From Firmicutes bacterium ADurb.Bin146 (GTDB lineage Bacteria; Bacillota; Clostridia; DUPQ01), in assembly GCA_002070475.1 (NCBI GenBank), contig MWDI01000021.1:1-64000 (forward strand): DNA of 64,000 nucleotides, read 5' to 3'. Made by a program: the position numbers and the translations under genes. A model generated the notes under the pieces. It saw nothing but the letters and a program-made list of their open reading frames with translations, searched no databases and had not been told where the DNA came from. Positions 27,281-34,687 of this stretch are shown here, piece by piece. Each line of letters starts with the position of its first letter. Position 1 is the stretch's first letter.

Positions 27281-28182
27281 TTAACAAACTCCGTTTCCCT
27301 TTCTTCATCAAATACGGATAGGTATACATCCTCAACAGATGCTCTTATTCTCTTGTAATCATATCCACACATATCTCTTTGTTCGTTTTGATTTTCATTG
27401 AGTAAAATACGTACAATAATACTGTCTGTACTTTTATGGATATTGCAGACTTCATACTGCGATAATATTTTATCAAGATTCTCTTCGTCAGTCTCTATTT
27501 CAAAAACTTTATTCTCAAGCGATTTACACAATCTGTCTGGCGTATCGTGGTATATAAGTCTGCCTTTCTGGATAAGCATGATTTCTTTAGCAATATATTC
27601 AACATCGGATACAACATGCGTAGCTATTATTACAATTCTGTTAAGTGCGAAACCTGATATGAGATTTCTTATCCGAATCCTCTCTTTTGGGTCCAGTCCG
27701 GCGGTTGGTTCATCCAATATAATCAATTTCGGATTACCTATCAATGCCTGTGCAAGCATCAGCCTTTGTTTCATGCCACCCGATAATGCTCCAATACGCC
27801 TGTTCGCTACATCAAGAAGATTAACAGCTTTCAAAACATATAATACTTGCTGATGAATCTCATTTTTACCCAGTGCTTTCAGAGAGCCGATGTATGAAAG
27901 ATATTGTGTAGCAGTAAATGAAGGATATATGCCATGATGTTGCGGCATATATCCTAAAAAAGATCTGAATGAGACTCCTAGTTCCTTTATGTCTTTTCCA
28001 TTGAACAGAATCTCGCCTGAATCGCTATTAATACTATCTGTTATTATTCTTATAAGAGTGGTCTTGCCTGAGCCATTTGGACCTAAAAGCCCATATACTC
28101 CATCCGTTAGAGTGGCAGAAAAATTGTCAAGCGCTTTGATTGAACCATACTGTTTGCTAATTCCATTGATTTTTAATTCCAT
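27277..28182 (-). CDS. CcmA/ABC-2 type ATPase, cassette 3
   Basis: The protein has 301 residues with Walker A GPNGSGKT (34-41), Q-loop YMPQHHG, signature ALSGGMKQR (about 133-141) and Walker B LIILDEP followed by a TAGLDPKER D-loop. It is a clear paralog of the cassette 2 ATPase, which has the less standard FSHGMRQ signature. In cassette 3 the ATPase comes before the permease; in cassette 2 it comes after. The overlap is the same GTGA. Confidence 0.92.
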   Translation of the reverse strand: MELKINGISKQYGSIKALDNFSATLTDGVYGLLGPNGSGKTTLIRIITDSINSDSGEILFNGKDIKELGVSFRSFLGYMPQHHGIYPSFTATQYLSYIGSLKALGKNEIHQQVLYVLKAVNLLDVANRRIGALSGGMKQRLMLAQALIGNPKLIILDEPTAGLDPKERIRIRNLISGFALNRIVIIATHVVSDVEYIAKEIMLIQKGRLIYHDTPDRLCKSLENKVFEIETDEENLDKILSQYEVCNIHKSTDSIIVRILLNENQNEQRDMCGYDYKRIRASVEDVYLSVFDEERETEFVK

Positions 28183-28193
28183 ATCACAATTAC

Positions 28194-29390
28194 CTATTTC
28201 AAACTGATTCTTAAATCAACATATTTAGATGATTTCGCTATAAAATCATCAATTCTCATATACCTATACTCAGCTTGCATGCCTGGAAAAGTAATAAAAA
28301 TCATATGCTCGCCATCTGGACTAATAAAATATGACATGAATCTTGTTTCGACACCGCTGTAGGCCATATCAACTCCATATAGCTGTTTGTCTTTTGAATT
28401 ATATATATAATTCTGCCAATTGTTTGCCGATGCGGTATCTTCATAAACCGAATTAATGAAGTAATAATCTCCAACAACAGAAAATAATGTAGCATTCCCT
28501 TTTATATGCAATTCTGACAGCACTATCTCATGTTTGTGATCAATAAGATTCAATTTAACAACATCAACAGACTCTTCATTCTGGTTTTTGTTCAGGTAAT
28601 AACCAGATTCGTTATAAAAAACAACATATGCATATTCATTAGTTGCATACTTCGGTATAGAAATGCTTTCAAGCGGCGAGAAAGTCTGTAAATCAACACA
28701 TTTAATCTCGTGTGTTTCTGTTTCATTATCATGGTAGATATAATAAAGTATGTTATTGTTTGCATGGTACATAATATTGTAATCAATTTTTTTTATTGGA
28801 TTTTTATATACAACATCAAGTGTTTCCAAATCAATAATCCATGTGGATAAAATGTTGCTAAATGCAACACCTAATAAATTTTCATCAGTTTCTTTGTAAG
28901 CCATTTCGACCCCAGTAAAAATAAGAAGGTTATTATATATAAGATATCCATTTAGTATTGTTTCAGCACTTATTACACCGATAATTTTTCTATTCTCTCC
29001 ATTTGCATCAGCTCTATATACTATCATACTATTAGCCGAGTTATCTTCTGTAATCATATATAAGTGGTTTTCTGACATAAATGCAGCTAATATTTTATAC
29101 CCTTTTGGAGATACAGCCGGACATTTCGGATCAGGATTAGTTACAGCATTGAATTTTTCATGCTCGCATTCTGGATGACTGCAAAAAACTGTTGCTTCGC
29201 CTGAAGTATAATCATAATAAACAAGCAAATCATCCCTGTATGATATGAGGCCGTTGTAGCCGAGAGCGACATCTACTCCACCATATAAGCTGTCATTAGA
29301 TTTTATTATTCTGTTGTCACATCCAGATATTAATCCGACTGATAATGCAAACACAATACACATGATTAATTTTTTTTTAAATTCACTCAT
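28194..29390 (-). CDS. Lipoprotein with beta-propeller-like repeats and Cys/His motif, C
   Basis: The protein has 398 residues with signal LISGC (Cys24). It shares with the cassette 2 lipoproteins a propeller-like layout and a Cys/His motif near residue 71 (CSHPECEHEKF..., then a Cys-Pro pair), here with a longer loop before the last Cys. It is 11 nt upstream of the ATPase and 9 nt downstream of the SBP-like lipoprotein. It may be a ligand-binding partner of the transporter. Confidence 0.7.
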   Translation of the reverse strand: MSEFKKKLIMCIVFALSVGLISGCDNRIIKSNDSLYGGVDVALGYNGLISYRDDLLVYYDYTSGEATVFCSHPECEHEKFNAVTNPDPKCPAVSPKGYKILAAFMSENHLYMITEDNSANSMIVYRADANGENRKIIGVISAETILNGYLIYNNLLIFTGVEMAYKETDENLLGVAFSNILSTWIIDLETLDVVYKNPIKKIDYNIMYHANNNILYYIYHDNETETHEIKCVDLQTFSPLESISIPKYATNEYAYVVFYNESGYYLNKNQNEESVDVVKLNLIDHKHEIVLSELHIKGNATLFSVVGDYYFINSVYEDTASANNWQNYIYNSKDKQLYGVDMAYSGVETRFMSYFISPDGEHMIFITFPGMQAEYRYMRIDDFIAKSSKYVDLRISLK

Positions 29391-29399
29391 TTCATTTCC

Positions 29400-31151
29400 T
29401 TATTCTGGTTTTATAAATTCATCTTTACAGTGTTCTTTCAACTGCCCATCAATCTCCTCAATCAGCTTATCATATCCAAGTGACTCAAGTTGCAGAACTA
29501 TTTCACTCATCCTTTTGTCAATATCTGCTGGGTTACTGCTCCAAAGCGCATCAGCTTCCTTGCATAATTTGTCTATATTTAAAAAATCATATTCCATTCC
29601 TTCAAGATTCGGCTCAAAAGCATAATCTGGAGGAATGTATAAATCATTAACAATCTCAGATATGTCCTGTCTGCTTGAACTAACGGGTTTATTTGGATAT
29701 ATTAAGTAATTACATACCAATGACATTCTGTTAGCTAATCCTTGCCGGTTTATCTTATTATCTACTAATGTATAATCCTCACCATAGTACATCAGGTTAG
29801 TAAGAACAGGATCAGTGTATAAGAGTGACAAAAAATCATATGCATAACCAGCATTTTTTGACCATGAAGCTACTCCGATCAGGTTTATTTTGCTATCTTT
29901 CAAAACATATTTGCTTATTTCTACAGGAATGTATCCTGCATCACTCCATGATGATGATAAATCATTATATGAAATGAATGAAAGGAATTGTTTTGGCTTG
30001 TCATTATTAGGTGAAGATGAAACCGAATATGAAAAAGAATTTAACACTTCTTTATATTCGCTGCCATTAAAATAATTTTTATCCACCCATTTTGCTAAAA
30101 GATTATTCAGGTTAATATAATCAGCATCAGTAAACCTGTTAATTGCAATTGGATTATTGTTGTTGTCATATCTGTAAGCCAGAAACTGATTCTTTTCATT
30201 AATATGTATGCCTATAATATTATGATATCCATTTGGAGTTATTCTGTTTTGAATCAGCATTAAATCTGTTTCGGATATTTCATCTGAGTAATCCGTAAAA
30301 AGCTTATCACAAAGAATATCTATATTATTTATTGTGTTTAAATTCGAAACATCAATGCTATATTTCTCAATAATATCATTTCTTAAGTGAAAAGTCTGGC
30401 ATAATGCAAGACCATTATTATACAGTCCGTATATACCATTATATTCGGAAAAGAGCTTCCAGTATTCACAAGGCAATGAATTATACAATCTTGTATCATC
30501 CTTGCTTAATATATAATCTGAAATATCTAATAAAAGACCATCTCTAATGGCTTCATCGCTTGGATTATCTAAGGCGACACCACTTGTTTTTTCTTCTACT
30601 CCATTTTTGTAATTAACAACTGTATATTTAGTTTGAGTACCTGTAGATATTATATCTACTTGCTTGCCTTCTTCTTTCATTTCTCGGATTAAGTCATAAA
30701 AATATGTCCATACATTTTTTGCCTTAAAAACCGATTTCGCAAATTCATCATCCCCAAGAGACTGATAGTCTTCCAGTATCCGGTCGATGATACACATTTC
30801 ATTCAATGGTTTGATAACATACTCCGATCCTTTTGAAACCAAATAATCATTATATGCTACAAGAAGGTTATTATTTATAGCATATTCATATGGCCTTCTG
30901 TCATTTTCGTTATACTTCAGTTGTTCAATATAGTGATTAATTTCATAAACATCACTATATGCCCACACAAGTACATTCTTATTCGGCCACATAGCCTCAT
31001 AATCTAAGTTGCCATCATTATCAAGAGTGATTGTTCTTTCTGGCAATGCAGATGTAATAGGTTCTTGTGTTATGGTTGTAACAGGTCCGGAACAAGAATT
31101 CATTAGAGATAAAACTAATAAGAGTAGTATAATTTTAAATAATTTCTTCAT
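29400..31151 (-). CDS. Lipoprotein resembling an extracellular solute-binding protein
   Basis: The protein has 583 residues with lipobox LMNSC (Cys20). The later part (EYWKLFSEYNGIYGLYNNG, YDFLSLLYTDPVLTNLMYYG) is like family-1 solute-binding proteins such as the lipoprotein LipO group: short alternating alpha/beta blocks and a DPVL-type conserved helix. No importer permease of the matching type is next to it, so a role in the ABC-2 cassette (as a receptor or accessory) is inferred from context only. It follows the small secreted gene by 124 nt. Confidence 0.6.
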   Translation of the reverse strand: MKKLFKIILLLLVLSLMNSCSGPVTTITQEPITSALPERTITLDNDGNLDYEAMWPNKNVLVWAYSDVYEINHYIEQLKYNENDRRPYEYAINNNLLVAYNDYLVSKGSEYVIKPLNEMCIIDRILEDYQSLGDDEFAKSVFKAKNVWTYFYDLIREMKEEGKQVDIISTGTQTKYTVVNYKNGVEEKTSGVALDNPSDEAIRDGLLLDISDYILSKDDTRLYNSLPCEYWKLFSEYNGIYGLYNNGLALCQTFHLRNDIIEKYSIDVSNLNTINNIDILCDKLFTDYSDEISETDLMLIQNRITPNGYHNIIGIHINEKNQFLAYRYDNNNNPIAINRFTDADYINLNNLLAKWVDKNYFNGSEYKEVLNSFSYSVSSSPNNDKPKQFLSFISYNDLSSSWSDAGYIPVEISKYVLKDSKINLIGVASWSKNAGYAYDFLSLLYTDPVLTNLMYYGEDYTLVDNKINRQGLANRMSLVCNYLIYPNKPVSSSRQDISEIVNDLYIPPDYAFEPNLEGMEYDFLNIDKLCKEADALWSSNPADIDKRMSEIVLQLESLGYDKLIEEIDGQLKEHCKDEFIKPE

Positions 31152-31226
31152 CTCTGTAGTCTTTCATAATTATTAAAATTCAATTAATTAATAAATTATC
31201 TATTAATGCGCATATTACTCATCAAT

Positions 31227-31240
31227 AGTATTGCAATACT
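31227..31240 (-). other. Palindrome between small secreted gene and lipoprotein
   Basis: The 14-nt perfect palindrome AGTATTGCAATACT lies in the gap after the cassette 3 small secreted gene; TCAAT/ATTGA arms may extend it with a small bulge. There is no T-tract. As in cassette 2 it could be an mRNA-end stabiliser or partial terminator; a protein operator is also possible. Confidence 0.35.
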
Positions 31241-31275
31241 GAATTGAATTTAGACAAAATAAATACTTATTAAAA

Positions 31276-31671
31276 CTAATATGCATTTAAATCTTGAAAT
31301 GCCTCATTTCCATTTATATAACCTCTATGATTACTATGCGAAGAATAACATGTATACCCTTGTGACGCGTAACCATTTATTCCAACATATGTTATATAAT
31401 CTTCATATGCACCTATATAACTATAGTGCAAGATTCCTGATTGGTCTAAAACATAAACGCCTAATGACACTCTGGCATATACATTCGTTACTGGAGGTAG
31501 CGGATCTAAATATGTATTTGCATTTGCTTCTGTTGAAGATACGCTAACTGACCCGCCCCAATATCCAGAACCCAAAGGTGCGCTAAAAGAATTGCTGCCA
31601 GCAAAAACTGACAATACTGTAAATAGCATAAGAAAAACAAGTATAACAGAAAACCATTCCCTTTTTTTCAT
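31276..31671 (-). CDS. Small secreted protein, first gene of cassette 3
   Basis: The protein has 131 residues with a signal peptide (MKKREW..., hydrophobic 7-24, cleavage near VFA-G). The mature part is Gly/Ser/Tyr-rich with GSGYWGGSVSVSS at its start, one Cys and YSSHSNHRGYINGNEAF near the end, likely all-beta. No homology to the other two header proteins is obvious. It has an AGGAGG site and a consensus promoter. Family unknown; a bacteriocin-like or signalling role is only suggested by place and secretion. Confidence 0.65.
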   Translation of the reverse strand: MKKREWFSVILVFLMLFTVLSVFAGSNSFSAPLGSGYWGGSVSVSSTEANANTYLDPLPPVTNVYARVSLGVYVLDQSGILHYSYIGAYEDYITYVGINGYASQGYTCYSSHSNHRGYINGNEAFQDLNAY

Positions 31672-31705
31672 AATGAAACCTCCTGTTTAGTATATTAATA
31701 AAAAA

Positions 31706-31734
31706 ATTATATTATACAATTAAAATAATGTCAA
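31706..31734 (-). promoter_or_regulatory. Consensus sigma-A promoter of cassette 3
   Basis: On the minus strand TTGACA (31734-31729), a 17-nt spacer and TATAAT (31711-31706) match consensus at every position. The start codon is 35 nt downstream of the -10. This is the third cassette to have a promoter of this strength directly before its small secreted protein. Confidence 0.9.
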
Positions 31735-32169
31735 ATGATAGAGTACTTGGATAGTGTAAACTTGTTTGGGGATTGATAAAATAAAAGAGTAATTTCATTT
31801 GAATCTCTCCAGGTTCAGATTATCTACTAAATAGCAGAAAGGACTTCTCTCATGGATATTGTAACACAAAGACAAGCAGAATTAGCAAATATTTTTCCCA
31901 AATCTCTTTACACTAAGTTCGACATATTCAATGTGAAGGATACATACTGGCAAGGAGGCACCAAGAATATTAATTTCCTTTTTGGAAGGTATATGTAACA
32001 GGAAAAATTGCAGTGCATCAATGATAGGGGAGCATCTAAGCACTATTATTCCTTATTCTGCTGTTTGTCCTTATATTATTTCTATTTTTTACTTAATAAA
32101 TTATTTTCAAAACTCTTTAAACTCATAATAAGGGTTTTAATTCCCAATTAAAACAGAGGATAAATTGAT
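31735..32169. other. Mostly non-coding stretch between cassette 3 and the DUF4143 gene
   Basis: About 435 nt with an extended -10-like TGATAAAAT (31774-31782, plus strand), a 48-codon reading frame (31852-31998), and near the right end a 9-bp hairpin (32134-32154, GTTTTAATT with loop CCC) just past the stop of the leftward DUF4143 gene. The hairpin lacks a T-tract on that strand. Short fragments of possible coding remain after 31998, but I could not assign them. Confidence 0.5.
31852..31998 (+). CDS. Small 48-residue protein or gene remnant
   Basis: The ATG follows AAAGGA by 8 nt, a good ribosome site, and the frame stops at 31996-31998. The product begins MDIVTQRQAELANIF and ends FLFGRYM. 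It might be a genuine small protein or the 5' remnant of a mobile-element gene; I see no full gene after it. No family is recognised. Confidence 0.3.
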   Translation: MDIVTQRQAELANIFPKSLYTKFDIFNVKDTYWQGGTKNINFLFGRYM

Positions 32170-33420
32170 TTATAAGTATCCTGCCGGTATTGATCGTACA
32201 TTTTTATCTATCAGCATGAGTCCTTGATAAAGATTAATAACTGCTCCATCACCTACCTGCATATCGTCAGCTTTTATAGCTTCTAAAACGCGGAAAGTCT
32301 GAGCCAGTCTTCTTTCAGGTTTAGCAGTCATTTTAATTTCTACAGGATAAATGGTTCTACCTTCTTCAATAATAAGGTCTATTTCCTTTTGATCTGCATC
32401 TCTGTAGAAATATAAATTGTGTAATGATTTTCCAGCATTCAAATATGATTTTATAACTTCTGAAATCACAAATGTTTCGAAAAACTGGCCAGCTTTTGCG
32501 CCATGCTTTATAGTATCCGGTGTAACCCATCTGGTCAGCCAAGCCATTAATCCTGTATCCATAAAATATACTTTCGGTGTCTTTATCATACGTTTCAGAT
32601 GGTTATTGTAATATGGATATAACAGGAATATGATGCCGGAAGTTACCAGTATCTGAATCCACCTTTTTACTGTAGTTGAAGAAATACCAAGATCCTTTGA
32701 TATACTTTCGTAATTTAATAACTCGCCACTTCGTGCAGCAACGGACGCCATGAAACGGACAAAATCCATCTTATCATCAATGTTTGATATCTGGTTAACA
32801 TCACGTTCAATATATGTTAAGACATAGCTGGAATAAAAGGTTTCCCAGTCATCATTCGAAGCAACAAGCTTTGGCATATACCCTCTATGCATTATTGACC
32901 AAATATCTGTTAACTCAACACTTTCCTTATTACGGGAGTAAAGATATTCCTCAGTAGGAATAAAAGGTTTTGAGTATGATATATTACTACGTTCACGATA
33001 AGATATGCCTTGAAGCGGTAATATAGCTAATCTTCCAGCTAAAGACTCGCTTACATTCTGCATAAGACCATATGCCTGTGAACCTGACAAGAGAAACAGA
33101 CACTCCTGTGACTTGTTATTCTGTAGAGCAGAAAATCTCATTTCATCTATTTTGATTTTTAAATAAGAAAACAGTTCTGGAATGTATTGTATTTCATCCA
33201 AGATTAGTTTTGAGGAATGATTCATAAGAAATAACCCTGGATCCTTTTTCGCCTGCTCCAGATGAATAGGATTATCAAAGGTTATATACTCGTAATCTTT
33301 TGCTACCATTTGCAATAATGAAGATTTTCCTATTTGTCTAGGACCTGTTATAAGAACTGCAGGGAAGGTATCTATTGTTGTTTTTAGATAATCTGTTATC
33401 GTTCTATTAATCCAGTTCAT
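32170..33420 (-). CDS. DUF4143-type AAA ATPase
   Basis: The protein has 416 residues with Walker A GPRQIGKSS (26-34), Walker B LILDE (72-76), then the winged-helix and DUF4143 part (VYFMDTGLMAWLTRW; IDLIIEEGRTIYPVEIK near 355, a PD-(D/E)XK-like pattern). Such ATPases are widespread, usually solitary, and of unclear function; some look toxin-antitoxin- or defence-linked. It has an AGGAGG site and its own promoter under a large palindrome. Confidence 0.85.
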   Translation of the reverse strand: MNWINRTITDYLKTTIDTFPAVLITGPRQIGKSSLLQMVAKDYEYITFDNPIHLEQAKKDPGLFLMNHSSKLILDEIQYIPELFSYLKIKIDEMRFSALQNNKSQECLFLLSGSQAYGLMQNVSESLAGRLAILPLQGISYRERSNISYSKPFIPTEEYLYSRNKESVELTDIWSIMHRGYMPKLVASNDDWETFYSSYVLTYIERDVNQISNIDDKMDFVRFMASVAARSGELLNYESISKDLGISSTTVKRWIQILVTSGIIFLLYPYYNNHLKRMIKTPKVYFMDTGLMAWLTRWVTPDTIKHGAKAGQFFETFVISEVIKSYLNAGKSLHNLYFYRDADQKEIDLIIEEGRTIYPVEIKMTAKPERRLAQTFRVLEAIKADDMQVGDGAVINLYQGLMLIDKNVRSIPAGYL

Positions 33421-33444
33421 GAAAACCTCCTGTGCTGTATGAAC

Positions 33445-33473
33445 ATTTTATCATACTATTTCGTATAATACAA
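33445..33473 (-). promoter_or_regulatory. Promoter of the DUF4143 gene
   Basis: On the minus strand TTGTAT (33473-33468), a 17-nt spacer ending in TGA and TAAAAT (33450-33445), an extended -10 promoter 24 nt before the start. The -35 lies inside the palindrome at 33462-33494. Confidence 0.7.
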
Positions 33474-33494
33474 CATGTCATGTTGGATTATACG
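33462..33494. promoter_or_regulatory. 33-bp palindrome over the -35 (candidate operator)
   Basis: Arms of 16 nt (CGTATAATACAACATG and its near complement) flank one central base; 15 of 16 positions pair. The site covers the -35 of the DUF4143 promoter, so binding of a dimeric repressor would block transcription. It could equally fold as a hairpin in a rightward transcript. The CGTATAAT half-site does not recur in an obvious form in the rest of the window. Confidence 0.7.
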
Positions 33495-33578
33495 TAGTTT
33501 TAAATATTAATTACTTTTCTTCGTTATATATATCTCTTCTTTCTTAACCATGTTGTTATCCTCTATCGGCATATAAGA

Positions 33579-33587
33579 TGATATAAT
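33579..33587 (+). promoter_or_regulatory. Extended -10 promoter of the URO-D-like operon
   Basis: TG (33579-33580), one base and TATAAT (33582-33587), with no good -35, 26 nt before the start codon. An AAAGGAG ribosome site lies between. Confidence 0.55.
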
Positions 33588-33613
33588 CTTCTTAATATTC
33601 AAAAGGAGTCATC

Positions 33614-34684
33614 ATGATAGATATATCTTCATATAAGCTCAGTAATAAACAATTAAAGAGATACGAAAAGCTGGATGATGAATACAAGCAAATGTATACA
33701 GATCCTAAGAACTGTATACCGAAATTCATTATGCCAGTAAAAGGGACTTTTAATCCCACATGGGAAGAGATGCTTTCTGATAAGGAGATAATGCTTAAAC
33801 ATCATCTTTATAGCAACTTAGCTCATTTGGAAGTAGAGGATGATTGTGTTTTGAGTGCAAGGGTGGATTTTGGTACCTGCGTGGTAGCTAACGCATTCGG
33901 ATGTGAGGTATTCTATCCTGTAAATAATCTGCCCTGTGCAAAAGACCATGTAGTTAAAACAAAAGAACAGATATATTCATTGAAAGTTCCTGATATTGAA
34001 TCAGCACCATATAGGAAGGTAAGGGAGTGGACGGAATATTTCGTTAAGAATTTGCCAGATGGTTGTCATATGATGATGGCGGATATTCAGGGACCGTTTA
34101 ATAATGCGCATCTTGTAAGAGGGACAGATATCTTTTTCGATATGTATGATGATATTGATGCTTTCTATAAACTTATGGATGTCGTCACGGATGCAACGAT
34201 TGAATATGCCAAAGCCCAGCGGGAGTGGATTAAAACAGAAGCAGGATGGCAGTATGACTGGTCAGCCTTATGGAAAGGGAATGCCAGAATATCCAACTGT
34301 TCGTTACATATGATAGGAAGAGACCTATATATTGACCATGTAATGAAATATGATATGAAACTTATTGAAAAGATGAACGGAGCCAGAATGCATTACTGCG
34401 GTACAGCAAAGAATGTAATAGAAGAGATGGCAAAAATACCTCATATTACAGGTATTGATTATGACAGTCTTTTGCATGATATAGAGGAAACTATGGAAAA
34501 TGTGCCTGATGATCTAACTATTTTACAGTCTTTATCCTTGTCATCAGATATGGCTAAAAAAATACTTTCATCCAAAACCTGGCCTTACAAAAAAAGAAAT
34601 GTCATATTTTTGCTAAGAGGTCCCATGACAGTAGAAGAAGGGAAAGATTTATACAGAAGATTCAGGAAAATTGCGGAGAATTAA
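33614..34684 (+). CDS. Uroporphyrinogen decarboxylase (URO-D)-fold protein
   Basis: The protein has 356 residues with a URO-D/cobalamin methyltransferase TIM-barrel layout: MMMADIQGPFNNAHL, DIDAFYKLMDVV, and MHYCGTAKNVIEEM near 257, whose His-x-Cys resembles the zinc-ligand region of the MtaA/MtbA branch. It lacks a neighbouring corrinoid protein or haem gene, so haem synthesis is unlikely. It forms an operon with the unknown 580-residue protein and a Gfo/Idh/MocA dehydrogenase, where a carbohydrate-linked role is suggested by context. Start ATG follows AAAGGAGTCATC. Confidence 0.75.
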   Translation: MIDISSYKLSNKQLKRYEKLDDEYKQMYTDPKNCIPKFIMPVKGTFNPTWEEMLSDKEIMLKHHLYSNLAHLEVEDDCVLSARVDFGTCVVANAFGCEVFYPVNNLPCAKDHVVKTKEQIYSLKVPDIESAPYRKVREWTEYFVKNLPDGCHMMMADIQGPFNNAHLVRGTDIFFDMYDDIDAFYKLMDVVTDATIEYAKAQREWIKTEAGWQYDWSALWKGNARISNCSLHMIGRDLYIDHVMKYDMKLIEKMNGARMHYCGTAKNVIEEMAKIPHITGIDYDSLLHDIEETMENVPDDLTILQSLSLSSDMAKKILSSKTWPYKKRNVIFLLRGPMTVEEGKDLYRRFRKIAEN

Positions 34685-34687
34685 TTA

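Noticed and set aside
27398-27853. Rightward 151-codon frame inside the cassette 3 ATPase
   Set aside because: It lies wholly within the ATPase gene, whose motifs are clear on the other strand.
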